A DNA stretch of 64,000 bases from Gonatopus flavifemur. Lineage: Eukaryota; Arthropoda; Insecta; Hymenoptera; Dryinidae. Both the position numbers and the translations under genes were made by a program. The stretch covers positions 36,634,001-36,698,000 of the forward strand of contig JAFFJZ010000001.1 in NCBI GenBank assembly GCA_018340375.1. The letters run 5' to 3'. Below the pieces are notes generated by a model. That model saw nothing but the letters and a program-made list of their open reading frames with translations, ran no database searches and had not been told where the DNA came from. Positions 1-12,833 of the stretch are shown here, piece by piece; position 1 is the first letter of the stretch; every line of letters starts with the position of its first letter.

Positions 1-131
1 AATGATGATCAAAATCCCAAATCAAAGAATTTCGAGAAATTATCATTCATTAGGTAATCGGGGAATAGTTTGAGGATTGATTTTTACAATTAACTGCAGG
101 TGCGAGTATAAAAATATTGACATTCTTCCTG

Positions 132-412
132 CACTGGGAGAAAAAAAGTTGCTGAAACAGCAAGCCTTGAAAATTTGCTTTGCTGTGATAACAAAACTTG
201 TTGCTGAATTAGCAAAAAATTTGCTATCACAACAAAAATCTTGCTCTTTTGACCAGCGCTTGCCATTCAGCAATCCGAAATTGTAGATATACCTACAGAC
301 GGCTAGACAATTTTGCTGAATTAGCAAATATCTTGCTAAAATAGCAATATTTTTGGTGTAACAGCAGATTTTTTGGAATCGCTTTTACAGCAAGAATTTT
401 TCTTTGCACGTG
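132..412. repeat. Foldback-like repeat built of TTGCT/AGCAA dyads
   Basis: Begins CACTGGGAGAAAAAAA and contains many short dyads such as TTGCTGAAACAGCAA and TTGCTGAATTAGCAA. It resembles the element at 59768-60034 in both motif and layout. The right end is decayed (about ttctttgcacg), so that limit is approximate. Confidence 0.5.
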
Positions 413-1093
413 CAGTTTCACGGTGGATTGAAAAGTTCTTTCAAGTTTACAGAGGAAAATCACATGATAAGGTAGCAGTATTCTGCTGACTACGGTCGAA
501 AGTAACTGACAGGGTCAGACTCTTTCCCATAAAATGTAGTAAAAATAACTAAACTTGTAATATGTCATTCTACAGTTGAGAAATACTTTTAAAGAGTTGA
601 AACCTAGTAAAATTAATCAACCACAGAATGTAATGTTTATTGTATCTTTCTTCTTTATGTAGATTGAGATCCATTGTTCCTATATTGTCCACGAATCCGG
701 GAATAATGTCATTCATATCATCATCACATTAGGGAACTGCTCGTTTAGTTTGGTGTGGCGAACTGCAATGTTTGCGAGACGTCAACGATAGAATAATATT
801 GTACATGAGCCTGCTCTGGACATGGAAACTACCACATTCCTTTTCAAACGATTGAATTAATGTCCATGAATAAGATGTTTGACAATTTTCGTTCTTAATT
901 ATAATCAGATCGGGAAAATACTTTGCATTTAAAATTATCATAGGAGAAAACAGAATGAACAATGTCATGTTTATCCCTGGTGAAAATCCAAAAGTGAAAG
1001 AAATGGGTATTGAAACGAATGAAACGTGAAAATGTTGTGATTCCCTCCTAAATTACGCCTAAATGACTCTTTGTTACGGGTAGATGAGTCTTA

Positions 1094-1337
1094 CACAGAA
1101 AAAAAGTTGTCTAGATTCCACACCCATTGTCTCATTTGTAACGAAAACAATATTTGTCTCAAATAAATTTGCTTTGAATTAAGAAAATATTGTTCCGTTT
1201 CAAATTTAGGTTTTGAATTTCTCTTGAACTGAAACAATATTCTCTTGATTGAGAGGAAATCTATTTGTGATAAGACAAACATTTTTCCCGTTATATACGA
1301 GACAATCAATGTCGAATCAAGACAACTTTTTTTTGTG
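1094..1337. mobile_element. Foldback MITE, CACAGAAAAAAAGTTGTCT ends, TA duplication
   Basis: The left arm CACAGAAAAAAAGTTGTCT is matched in reverse by agacaactttttttt(g)tg at the right end. Similarity continues inward (attgtctc, caaatttgtct-type words). TA flanks both sides (1092-1093, 1338-1339). No coding capacity. Confidence 0.7.
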
Positions 1338-1388
1338 TAGTCTACGCTTCCGTCGCATTTCATTTCCACCAGAGATTGTACAACCGAA

Positions 1389-1480
1389 CGAAAATATTAC
1401 AATTTTTTCTGTAGTTTCCAACATGATCCACGTATGGTGAACTACCGCAGTAATTTTGAACGCAATATTCTTCCCTAAAC
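1389..1480. repeat. Dispersed repeat copy, related to 19977-20065
   Basis: The two places share a roughly 85-base pattern: a gaaaatattacaatttt-like start, tttccaacatgat(c/a)cacg, and tgaacta(c/t)c(g/a)cagtaattt. Same orientation, several substitutions and a small gap. Family unknown. Confidence 0.5.
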
Positions 1481-1786
1481 ACCTTGACACACGGCTAGAT
1501 AAAAGTATCACGAAAGTTACATTTAAAATTCTTTTGCATTAAAATGTCCATAATAGGGACCTTACAAAGTCAACAAGTAGCAATTTACTCTAATGATTTA
1601 TGTGATCGCGAGCAAGTTACAATTTTCTATGTTTGGTCTTTCGGTAAATTTACGTTTATAAATTTAACTTGGAGTTTAAGTTTCATTCGTTCCAAGGCGC
1701 CCTCATTAGCGGGTCTCAAAAATTGAAAACGAGTAATAAGCAAATGTGGGAGTGGGAATTAATACAGAGATATGCTGAGTACTCAC

Positions 1787-2011
1787 CCTGATCCTCAGAG
1801 TCCTCTTGTTTACACGGATCACCACCTAATGGCAGATCACCTCCGTGTCCCACACCTTGGTCACCAGGACCGCCAGAACCAATTCCATGTGATCCCAAGT
1901 GTGAACTGCTTACGCTTCCATGGTGGTGATGATGCCCACTACCGTCTTCGTCCTCATCTTCCGATCCTGAACCCATTAAAGAGTCGCCTCCTGCCGACAG
2001 GTTCGATGATT
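1787..2011 (-). CDS. Lim1: Lim1 linker exon between LIM domains and homeodomain
   Basis: This is a low-complexity exon whose assignment rests on splice phase and composition. After an acceptor (gctatgacag) it supplies the last two bases of a Glu codon, then reads SSNLSAGGDSLMGSGS, an acidic run (EDEDEDG), a five-His run, a Gly/Ser/His segment and an acidic end (KQEDSEDQ). It stops with one base left at a gtgagt donor. It holds 74 whole codons with no stop and is in frame with the LIM2 exon. In Lhx1/5 proteins a Ser/Gly/acid-rich linker of this kind sits just before the homeodomain. Linkers diverge quickly, so sequence similarity alone would not identify it. The following homeobox exon lies below base 1 and outside the window. 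The opposite strand is also open here but encodes nothing recognisable. Confidence 0.82.
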
Positions 2012-2144
2012 CTGTCATAGCGAATAATTCGAACAAAAAAAAAGTCTTAATTTTGTGCATATTCATTCAAACTTATAAATATTTTTATATTCACTAAATT
2101 GAATGATAAGAAACTGACTCAAGAAATATTTTTCTCATTTTATA

Positions 2145-2346
2145 CATGGAAAAAAAAAAGATTAGTTGAAATAACTATTCAATTTGTAAGCGCATTGTCG
2201 TTATTGAAATAACAATGTTTTCCATTGATTCAACGAATATTCAAAAAAAAATCATTTAAAATTGGTTAAATCAATGAATAAATTTGTTATTCTAACGGGG
2301 AAAAATGGGTCCAAATGGTATTTCAACAAATCTTTCTTTTTCTGTG
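2145..2346. mobile_element. Foldback MITE with TA duplication
   Basis: The left arm CATGGAAAAAAAAAAGATTAG..TTGAAATA mirrors the right arm (tatttcaacaaatctttctttttctgtg). TA is present at 2143-2144 and 2347-2348. The interior also has internal inverted words (TTGAAATAAC, GTTATT). Confidence 0.65.
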
Positions 2347-3144
2347 TAAGAATGAAATAATGTAAACAAATTCGGGGTAATTCAATATTCAATTTTTCGT
2401 TAGTAAAGACACACGTATTTTTCTGGTTCAAAGAATCTCATCTTCATAGAAAACACATCTCCATAAAAACTCTTTGGATTTTACTATCCAAATAGTCCAT
2501 TTTTTGTAGCGTAAAAGTATAAATTATTCCAAGCTCAATAATTATTACACGATAATCATAAAATAAACGGGATAAGATGGAAGCTATCTTCGTTGATACA
2601 TCGAGAAGGTGGATGAATTATAGTCGTTCAACGTTAGATACCGAACGCCCTTTTCTTCATGAAATCGAATGTATCGTTTTTGTTTTTCATTCATCAGTTT
2701 TGCAGCACAGTTGTAGTTTATTGCAATGGCCTCTTATCACAATCAACTTGGATCTGATCTTTGGCCACTATCACTCACTTACCACTCCTTCTCTCATCTT
2801 TTATTTGCACATATCATTCTTGACATGCTACAATATGTTTGTCTACATTGAATGCGAATGGAGCTTTATTTCTTATAAAAATCCGAATCCGATAATTATT
2901 GTATAGTAGAACGCACGATACCTCCCTTCTTTTATGAGGAATATGTATTGATCGTGTACTTACGAAGATTTCTCACAATTACTTGCTATAAATTCAATGG
3001 AATATCGAATAATGGGACTTTATTTTATACACCGGAACTTGGACCGAATTTATTTGCTTCGGTCGTTTCAGAACCGTAATTAGAATCAACTTTATCAGGA
3101 AAAAAATTTATAATCTTTCAAAAACATTTGAAATTTTTATCTCA

Positions 3145-3742
3145 GCAAAGCTAGGTAAAATACTATCTTCGAACTCCAAATAATCAATGAATATTTTATT
3201 TCACGTTATGTATGGATTCTTCAAAATATAATATTTCATTCGTTTGAAAAATTATACTTTTGGGAATACAATATTTAATTTACTGTAGAAATAATTTAAA
3301 ATAATATTTCAAACAGTGTTTTAGTTAAAACAAACACGTCAGTGCTGAAGGTTGGAATGTTTAGCGAATTATTTTTTCTTTTCATCAAAATATACAGTCC
3401 ATATAGTTCTTCATAGAATCGTTTATCAAGAGACATAATTTTCGATCATCAGAAATGATATGATATAATATTTGTGAACAATACTTTCTCAATTCATTTA
3501 TGTTTATGTTTAACAACACGGTAAAATAGATATAGACAAGGAATAAAGTATTCATCTTATGCTTCAGCTTTAGATTATAAGAATAAAATATTTTATTTCA
3601 TGTTTCTTAATATCAAAATAAAATATTTCATTCACTGAAATTTCTTTTCTTATTTGAAATACTATTTTATTTCAATTCTGAAGAATGGCTTATTTAAAAT
3701 ATTATTTGAAATAAAATTTCCACAAATATTACCCAGCTCTGC
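3145..3742. repeat. Inverted-repeat element with GCAAAGCTAGGTAAAATA ends
   Basis: Left end GCAAAGCTAGGTAAAATA, right end complement of GCAGAGCTGGGTAATATT. The 600-base interior is rich in repeated ATAAAATATTTCATT-like words in both orientations. Ends differ from the CAC-ended families. No duplication was identified. Confidence 0.45.
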
Positions 3743-5372
3743 ATTTCAGCAATATAATTGTGAATAATTGAAATTTATTCAGATCTATTAATGAATTATC
3801 ATTCATTATTATTATTGTATTGACACGTGAAAGATGGATTTATCGTTGAGAAATAGAATCAATGATTAACAGTTCATAATTATGAAATAATTTTGAAAAG
3901 TGCAAAACTCAAAATTAGGTGTAAAATTTATAATTTTGTTTCCATATACCATGGAGAATGGACGTCCCTAACGTTCATGGTTAATTTTTATCTGGACGGT
4001 TTACCCTAACTAAAATTTAGTTACATCAATTATGTGATATCAACACAGCATATTTATAATAATTCGTTCTCAATATAACTTCAGATTCTGAAGCGGTAGA
4101 AGATCAGACTGGATGAAGAGCATGAAAGTTTTACCAACGCGACATCAGAACAAAACATTGAATGTTCCCTGATTGGATACTCAATAATACACGAGAACTT
4201 ACTCTGTTTTTTACTTTCTTATTCATTTATTTATTTTTTCTTGAAGATGAAGATTTTATATATTCACAGATGACTAAAATGTTCAGATATCCACGCTTTC
4301 GTTTCCATTGGAATGAGGATGCTTTTCTGGTTTCTAAGTTTCCTCTTTCCCTCCATGTGATGTAACAGGGAAATCATTTTCGGGTAGATAATATTTCATG
4401 TGTTGAGATAAAAATATGATGAAAATAAATCTAAAAAAAATTACTGAGACATAAATATTAGTTGTTAGTCACAGCGTTGTGTTACGATAAGTTCGTACGC
4501 GGCCGTTAAATTGGTTTTCCGTTTATCATTACGTAACGATATGAAAGAGAATATAAAATATGGTGTGGTGAAAAATTGATCGAATGGTTCGCAGATTGTG
4601 ATTATTCTATCATCATATTCATCTCTATGCAGATTAAGACCACGAATGAAGTTTTAATGAAGAATTTTATTTGTACAAAAAGAATCCCTTTCGTCAAAGA
4701 ACGATGTTTTTATTCATCTCATCTTATTTTATTATTTTGTTTTTGTCATTCAAAGAGTAGATGATCCGTATCAAAAAGATGATGAGCAATTTGAAAATCA
4801 AATATTAGAAATAATAAAAATTGTATTTTTATCTGAGTTTCAATTCATAAAAATAATTATAAAACCATTCACATAATCACATCCAATACTATCTCATAAG
4901 CTGAATGAATAGAATTTTATTTGAAGGTCTCGCTTGAGATTCAATGGGAACAATTTTTCATTACAATGGATAAAATTGAATTTCCTTACCAAGCGTACAA
5001 GGATAAGAAAACTAAGATGAAATATGAAATACAGAAATCCACAAAGAAAACTCCCAACATATTAAAACCTATATCACCTTTATTATCATGAAGAAGAATC
5101 TATAAACAGAAAAACTTATTGAGTGAGAGAAGGATAATCGATATTTCATTGCTAAAATGTCATCCGCAGAATCGAATTGGGAAATTTTATTCACTACCCG
5201 ATGCACAGGTTACGCTGAAGGCTGTGAATTCGGAATATAATGAAAAGAATTCTACACTGAGGAAAATTACGTTTGAAATATTAATACATTTTTTACTAAA
5301 GTAGCAGGATAAGTGAAATAGTATGAAATGTCGTAATATTGTCTTGCAACTCATAACAAATAAAAAAGGAGG

Positions 5373-5952
5373 ACAGAAAAAATGCTCATGTAAAAATTAC
5401 ATGAGAAGTGAGGTAATAATTACAGTGTGGATCTTATGTAAAATTTAATACACTGAGAGAAGAACCATTTGGAGGTTCAGTGAATAGTATTATATTTGAT
5501 TGATAAATCTGAATATTACTGAACTTTCAGCGATGTTTCACGAAATTTCAAGAAACATTACTGAAATTCTGCTTCACATTACTCAGTGTTCTACAATCGT
5601 TATTATATAATACAATATTCACGACCAAATTCGCTGTGTGTCACTCGATTCCTGAACATTTAATAATTGAGTGTGAAGCAAACTTTCAGTGATCCTACTT
5701 GAAATTTTATGAAACATCGCTGAAAATTCAGTATTACTTAGATTCATCGAACAAGTATATCACTATTTACCGAACTTCCAAATCGCTCTTCTCTCAGTGT
5801 ACACGATCCTGTTGAATTTAAATTCTTATCATAGTTACTTCACAGCAATATTACTCCCATTTACTTTGGTAACAATGTAAATATAACATTGGTTACAATG
5901 CAAACTTTACTCCACAAACAGTGTAGAATTTGCATGGGTCTTTCTTCCGTGA
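5373..5952. repeat. Possible older foldback split by the 5451-5799 element
   Basis: The left piece acagaaaaaatgctcatgta resembles the complement of the right piece (gcatgggtctttcttccgtg). The younger foldback lies between them. Arms are poorly conserved, so this is tentative. Confidence 0.3.
5451..5799. mobile_element. Long-arm foldback MITE, CACTGAGAGAAGA ends, TA duplication
   Basis: Left arm CACTGAGAGAAGAACCATTT and reversed right arm CACTGAGAGAAGAGCGATTT are nearly identical. The match continues for over 100 bases each side (ttcagcgatgtttca, gcttcaca words). TA on both sides (5449-5450, 5800-5801). Non-coding. Confidence 0.8.
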
Positions 5953-6930
5953 ATAGGGTAAGGGAAAGTAATTTGGTGACATTCTGTGTTTGATTGTAAA
6001 TCACTTCCGTAAATGAATGAATAGGAACCTATACCTCATTGAGAATATTGTTCCACACGTTTTAAACAATTGTATAGAACACCAACGTTCCAAGTTTGAT
6101 CTGAATCAAAATATCCATAGGTAAGTGAATTTGTATTCGAGGTAGGTAAATTGGTGATAGTGGTAGGTTAATTAGATGATATAGAGAAAACCACTGTTTG
6201 GTAATTAATAATTCTCAAAAACGTTGAAACGCATAAATTTCAAGCCACATATGAATATCTTTGTTATTTTTTGTCGTCAAATGTAGCAAAACATCCAAAT
6301 AAGGATCAGTATGAAAATTTTTTTGTGCATAGATGGAATTTATCGACGAACGTTTAATTTATGAACCATTTATGAAGACTCTTCATTTCCAGTACAACAA
6401 ATCTCACACGTATATACACCTTCATTCATTGAAAGAGATTAATTTCATCGAGATGAAAAAAAATTGATAAATCCGTGATCATTATAGAAGTTTAAAAATC
6501 ATTTTAAAAAACCTTGAATTTCTTGCTCTGTTCATAAGGATATACCAACTTATACGTGACTATGAAAAATAACTTATCATGATAAAAAAATCCGTTCAAG
6601 TCTGCTCTTTCGTATGGCATCAACAGTTTTCCCAATATATATTTCATTTATTCCTAATAAATCAGAGAACCCTAACTCACCAGCCAGAGGTTGTTTTCAG
6701 AAGCACTATTCGATGTACGACACAAATTGTTTCATGCTGGCCCAACAACCAGAACGATGTTGATCATGATTGTTTATACCCAATAGATAGAAATATGATT
6801 TCACTATCATTTGATGCATTAATGCAAATCAAATTGATGCATAGCCCTGCGGATGGTATTGTTTGTAATTAAAATTCAAACTATCACCAATATACCTATA
6901 TCACCAAATGTCATTCCTTCACCCTACTTG
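5951..6930. repeat. Possible 1 kb element with AGTAGGGTGAAGGAA-type terminal inverted repeats
   Basis: Left tagggtaagggaaagtaatt and ttggtgacat pair with the complement of atgtcattccttcaccctac on the right. A second subterminal pair shares aattggtgatagt. No transposase frame was recognised in the interior. Confidence 0.4.
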
Positions 6931-6931
6931 C

Positions 6932-6994
6932 AGCAGCTATTCGCGTAGTCGATGTTCGACCATCCATGAAAATTGACTACGCGATTAGCAGCTA
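6932..6994. repeat. Short hairpin, AGCAGCTATTCGCGTAGTC
   Basis: The arms agcagctattcgcgtagtcg and (reversed) agctgctaatcgcgtagtca surround a loop of about 15 bases. It sits at the right end of the 5951-6930 repeat and may be part of it. Confidence 0.5.
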
Positions 6995-7429
6995 CGAGTA
7001 TTATTTTTTTCCGGGTAAAAATGCTTCACGTCGATCATATCATCACATACAAAGAATGCTGATTCTTTCTCCCTAGTGATCGAATTTCTGATATCAGACG
7101 GGAACAGTTCCAGTACATTTCCAAATTATTTGGCCTATCAAAACTATCTCCTTACAAAAGCTAGAACTTTTGATTTTTCTTATACTATTCTACTGTAATA
7201 AAATTCGAATTGCAAATCTTACTTCATGCATTATCAACACATGCTACTACTGTATGCGGAACCAAGAGTTCGATTTACCCGTGCCCTTTTGAATAATATA
7301 GAAATGAAATTTTTGCCCGTTTCCATTGCTACTTGAATCTATTACATTAAAACGAGAACAATATTTTCCTCCGAGCCACATTTATGCAAAAGAACGACAA
7401 AGGTTACGCTCTCGAAGAGAAAAAAACAG

Positions 7430-7567
7430 AAAAGGCAAAGAAAAAGGTAGGCTGTCGTTGTTGCGGTTTAGTCGACGTCGGCATAAGCACGATTCGACAA
7501 AGGTGGGGCCCGCCTGTTCTACCCGCCTAACGACCTTTCGGTCCTCGTCTCACGGCTTGTGTTATAT

Positions 7568-7569
<2 letters not shown>
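7430..7569. other. GC-richer island in AT-rich intron
   Basis: Runs such as ggtggggcccgcctg and cgcctaacgacctttcggtcc contrast with the surrounding AT-rich DNA. No exon signals tie it to Lim1. It may be regulatory or simply a local composition shift. Confidence 0.3.

Positions 7570-7602
<33 letters not shown>
7570..7602. repeat. (AT)n microsatellite
   Basis: Uninterrupted alternating AT of about 33 bases. It creates false open frames on both strands. Confidence 0.95.
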
Positions 7603-7604
<2 letters not shown>

Positions 7605-9374
7605 ACATGCGTACACCTCTTTCGTGTGAAACCGACCCGAATCTTTTCCTATATTTTTTTCCTCCTTTTTCTCTCTCATTTTATGACGAGAAAGCTCATA
7701 TGGTAACGCGGGGATGGGCACGGTATAAGTAGGGAGCGGTATTTTTTCGAGGATTCTCCTAATAGTGAAATGACTTCAGAACGGAGATGATTAATAATAC
7801 TTCTATATATGCTGATCATTCAACCGGCATCGATACTGACATTTTTTCTTGTTTGGAAAGGAAAAAATATTTTAATGTTCACAATTTATCTACTCGCAAT
7901 TGATTTTTATTCATTTAAATGACAAATGAAAAATCAGTTGGATTATTGTCGATGGCACAGCAATTTTTATTGTCGTTTAAAACTGAGATATGTCGTGGAG
8001 GGAATTATAATAGCAAAGAAAAATGATAATTAGAACAATTCAAGTGACAATGTTTGAATTTTTGCGTAGAAACAAACTGGCACAATTAAATGTCTTCTGA
8101 ATCAAAGAGCAAAGAGAAAAGGAAGGATATCTTAATGACGAAATATTGTTAGATATGGTTGAGTACTTTCAGATTGAACAAGCATGTAGCTGAATGGACA
8201 TAGTTTCAATAGCGCAAACAAATAATTATCTTGTGTTTAAATTGAATGCGGTGAGAGTCCTTGCATAAATTATCAAGGTGTTAGACTTGACGCTGTTCAA
8301 TTAGTCCTCTGTAGTTGATTCTAACGCTTAGAATTAATTTGAATCGCTTAAATTAGTAAACCTGAATTCAAGCTTTGTTGTGACAGTTTCTGAATTTCAA
8401 TCAGCAAAGAGTACTTGACGCGAGACAAAGCTCTTGCTAAGATGGGAGTTGTTTCGTTAACGTATAAATTTTCAATTACACTTGATATTTTAGCAAAAAA
8501 GTTCCGCTGTGTGAACAATAAACAGTTCAGGTGTCGTATATTTTAACCCAAGGAATTCCTAGGTCCTTATATTTGCGGCTAATGTGGCAACCCTAACAAG
8601 ACTGCTGCCATTGAGACACGTCATTTTTTGTGAATAATAAAACATAGAAATCCATCTACATCGTTTCTGAGCCACATCTATGTTTTGTTCATCGACCCCG
8701 CTCATTCGCTCAATTTGAGAAAATATTCTGAATAACGGAAGATAAAGGGAAGATAATCATTAGTATTCCAACGCATCGAATGATCAGTTCCTTACTTTGC
8801 GCAAAATTTACTTTAAAGTGATATAACGTGTGTGGATGCAGGAAATTTCTAAAAACACTCGCGTATAATCTCTCTTCTGTATCCCTTTCACATCTTCAAT
8901 CCCGATTATCTCCTAATGTGTCTTCTTCCTTTTTCTCCATCCACTATAGATAATTTCCGTTATTATTTTAAACGCCCCGATTTTGAGATGTACGATGTGG
9001 TAATTCTTATACTTATCTGATTCTGCATTTCCTTTTTTATTTGGAATTATTTATATCATCTTCCTCTAACATTCTTCATGAATAATTCTGTTTTCGTACA
9101 TCATCCGATGGCTAGTTTGACCAATGAACCATTTGCTTTTCTCTCTTTTATCCTCAAACTTGCGATTCACTTTCATTCACGTTCTTGATGCTTTATTATG
9201 TATCGATTCCTTCACCACTTCATCAGACTCAACTCTTTATACATCTCCCTTGTTTCTTCGGTAAAATACACAATGTTGATTTCATTAAAATAATTGTTAT
9301 ATAATAACTCCAAATCATGGAACTAGGCCTCGAACACTTTCTTGATGTAATTTCTATGACTTGACGTCACATCC

Positions 9375-9650
9375 CAGTGAAAAATATGTTATCACCCAGA
9401 GCTCTTAAAGACCTTCCAAATATGCGTAAGAGGTCAAATAGACCTTTAAGAAGGTTAACATAAAGATATCAGAATGTTATCAGATGCCTCGATTTCTGAG
9501 GAAAATAAGAGATTGGCGGAATGTTATCCAAACGAACTCTTCAAGAGGACTTTTCTCTGAGATCTCAGAAAAATGATACCATTCAGATATCAATATGATA
9601 GCATCGACAGAGCTTTTTTAAAAGACCTTTTAAAGAGCTCTTCCTCTCAT
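9375..9650. repeat. Decayed foldback-like repeat with AAGACCTTT/AGAGCTCTT words
   Basis: Left text has agagctcttaaagacctt. The right has aaaagaccttttaaagagctc. Internal agatatc words resemble the element at 53654-53957. Boundaries are unclear. Confidence 0.35.
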
Positions 9651-11399
9651 AAGCGTCCAGTGCGATAAAAGTGTAAAAAATTTTGATTAACACACGTTTG
9701 TTTTTTTTTCTAATAGGCAAGAAAATGAGGTAGTTTTTGGAACTTGAAACAACCGAGATACGCATACGCATTGCTTTCGCAAATATCCTGTCACTAATGG
9801 CCTTAATATGCAGATTAAACGTCACTTCCGTATCTCTTTTCTCATAAATAACGTCTAGACGTGTCATCGCGAATAGAACTTCTTATTCTCCCCCTGTTCT
9901 CCGAGTTTACAAATCTATTTCTTTTCATCGTTTGATAAATTTCAAATCTATACTGTCGACACTCGAATTATATACTTTGTAAATAGTCTTTTCCTCTCCA
10001 TGAATCTGTAATCCATTGTTATGTAAGTTCAATTAGATTCGAAAACCAACCCATCTCGTTGATCTTCATATGATGAATATCATTCGTACAGAGCATTAGA
10101 ATGTTGTGTTCGGTATTACAAATCTGTAATGTCAAACAATAGGAATTCCTCATTGTCTCAGATTAAATTCCACTTGGGTTTCTTCTGTTCTGACTGACAA
10201 GTGTAAGTGGTAAGTTAATTAGCATAAAGTTGTTGATTCTATCGCGATTGAAGAGAAAGATCATTCAAATACAACAACGTATGTCACTAGGTGAGGAAAG
10301 ATAATATCTTTCCACAATCTGGTTTCTGTCATGCAGATCGTCGGAAAGATTATCTCCCGAATGTATACGCAGTATATGTCAATCAAATTCCATTGAATAT
10401 GAGCATGAATATTTAGGGGAAAAAATCAACGATTTTATCGTTCCATCTATCATAGTATGTTGTTGAAAAAGTGGTGAAGAGATTATACAATTTATTCCAC
10501 CCACGGCGAGAGAAAAATAATCGTTTCCTTACCTCGAACAGAAAATTTCTTTCTTTGCGTTCTTCAAGTATACATTCTACCTCTTTCTTTATAAGATCAT
10601 ACCCTAGTAGAAATTATGATTGGAATTAGATGTGTCCCAGCTAGTTTTCCCAGATGTGAGGTTAATTTCTATTTTTGTCACGCACTTTCTAGCCTGTGCC
10701 CATCCAGATCCCTGGGAATGGGTAGAATGTTGTTCAACGTCGGAGTTTTCTTTTATTCCTCTGACCGTGTTAATGGACTATCAATGTTACTGTACGATCA
10801 GTTGACGCATGAAAAATCTACATAAACCAACTGAGTGTTTGGGCACTAAAGTCAAATTGGCTGAAATGTGTTATCCAGTTGCCTAGATTCAGTGGATGCA
10901 TCTTGGTGGGAAAAATTTGAAAAAATCGACATAAATTCTAAATAAAATCAAAGTATGGCGTTAGACAATGTATCAAGTTGAGGCTATAAAATCCCACACC
11001 TTTATAGCAAATCAGGACATTATTTCTGAAGATAAGGAATTTCAAACAAAGAAATATTTTGAAATGATTCTCCATGTACATACCACGAGTTATATATTAT
11101 ACGCCAATTACAGATTCACCCACAAATATTCCATATCTAACCGAAAAGGACATTTATTCACTGATCAATTCACTATATAAATTCATCTTTATTTCATTTT
11201 TGACACCTTCGCGGCTATAAATTGTTACTCATATACACACATAAGAACATATGGAACTATAAAGGCGCCGGGGCCTAACGATCTTTTACGATTCTTTTCA
11301 ACCCAATGCTTACGAAACGAAGAGCCAGATCTCTATTTCTCTCGCATCAAAATCGAAACAATTCTTCTTCTCTTTTTGACGGTTTGTATGGATATATGT

Positions 11400-11640
11400 A
11401 CTATACACACGACCAGTGTTTTCACAGCTTGCCGCCTCGCCAGGGTAGAAAACCCCTGCTGCCGCCCTCTCCCCTCCTCTGTTCATTTCTCCAGTCCACT
11501 ATTTTGTTTTTTGTTTTTTTTTTCAACCGACCCTGACTCCATGAAATCTCTGGCGTTGAGCGCGTTGAACTGTAACCCCCCTGCCCTTCCCCTCCTCCAT
11601 TCTCGGTACTCCATCATCCGAAAAAAATAATAAAACAGAA
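11400..11640. other. GC-richer, pyrimidine-rich island
   Basis: Contains cttgccgcctcgccaggg and long C/T-rich runs (ctgccgccctctcccctcc). The open frames here have no recognisable domain. Possible regulatory DNA, unproven. Confidence 0.3.
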
Positions 11641-12239
11641 AAAAATGAATCTCAAAAAGAACCGACATTTCAACAGGCTGCTGCCAAAGAATTATTGTTA
11701 TAACTTCAATAGTAACGATAAGAAACGTACAGCAGGAATTATTACGTTGTCTACAGGAATATTATGAATTTCTCATGTATCGAAGGTGATAAATATTGGA
11801 GTGTGATGATGATGATGATCTCACCTGTCATCGCTCATTCTTTAAATTTCAAAAAAATTCTAAAAGACTGGGGAATGAAGATTCATTTGCTGAGAAATCT
11901 TATTCCAAATACCGGTACTTGTCAAAACAAGTTGTTTAATCGGTTATTAATTGCTGCATGATTTCAGATCATGATACATATTTGTCTTCATTATATTAGG
12001 CCTTTTGACTCCATATCGCGAGCGTAAGTAACAATTTTACTTCACGAAAGTGGGAATGTGTTTCGTCAAGCATACCATCACGGCTGACTGAGCGATCGCT
12101 TTGAGCTACCGTTAGTGAACTTTGAACTACTCTAGCTCTTGAAACTATTGTTCAAATTGTGTTTTTAATTTTGCCAACAATAGGTTATACTCAATGAAGT
12201 TTCCATAAAGTTCAACAACTGCAGAACTTGACACTTTAA

Positions 12240-12833
12240 GGGGAGGTTCTCATCAAGCGAATTCCGAAATAAGGTGATTTTCTCGAATTTTTCCTCTCAA
12301 AAAGGAAGTGAATTAGGAACTCGAGTTATTTGAAACTCACTAAATGGGTCTCAAAGTACATGAACAAGTTTTCTCAAGTTCAAGGATTCGTACCCCGAAA
12401 CTTCAAAGGCGTTTTTCTCGAAACCATGTTTTTCAAGTTTGGCTCCACGATATCTCAAAAACTACTGAATGCATCGCTCTTTTTTTTCATTTTGAAGCTG
12501 ATTGAATTCATCAGAGGATGAACCTGAATGGAGATGACATTTGCTCTTTTCTTCTTTTTGTAGCACTCTGAAGAGCGAAAAAAAGGTGAAAAAACGCTAC
12601 CAAGAGGTTGCATGTCTGTCATTTTTTTAATTTTGGACTGTTAATTGGTTTTATTGGTACAACGTCCAACAAATTCCCATGGCATTATTTTTTGCAGAAA
12701 AAAAATTCGTTTATGTACTCAAAGACTCGATTAACAAGGGTGGAAACTCCCGAGTTCTTTATTTACTTCCTTCCATGAAAAAAAAATTTGAGAAAATCAC
12801 TTTTCTTCGGAGTCGCTAGATGAGAACCTCCCC
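12240..12833. mobile_element. TTAA-flanked foldback element, GGGGAGGTTCTCATC ends
   Basis: GGGGAGGTTCTCATCAAGCGA at the left is mirrored at the right by tcgctagatgagaacctcccc. TTAA lies directly outside both ends (12236-12239, 12834-12837), the target preferred by piggyBac-type transposases (family knowledge). The interior holds a module (aacttcaaaggcgtttttct through ccacgatatctcaaaaacta) also present in the 41335-42211 element. No transposase frame. Confidence 0.65.

Larger units (their letters stand above)
1..1786 (-). other. Partial Lim1 intron between linker exon and off-window homeobox exon
   Basis: The intron starts at a gtgagt donor next to 1787 and continues past base 1. It contains an AGCAA-motif foldback (132-412) and the 1094-1337 foldback. 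No homeodomain-like reading frame (for example WFQNRR) was seen on either strand. The stretch 420-1090 shows nothing recognisable. Confidence 0.75.

Noticed and set aside
1..1786. Homeobox exon expected next to the linker
   Set aside because: No homeodomain helix-3 text was found on the minus strand in this interval.
1772..2020. Plus-strand open frame over the linker exon
   Set aside because: Complement of the low-complexity linker; no domain and no splice support.
7326..7706. 126-codon open frame with Ile-Tyr repeat
   Set aside because: Created by the (AT)n microsatellite.
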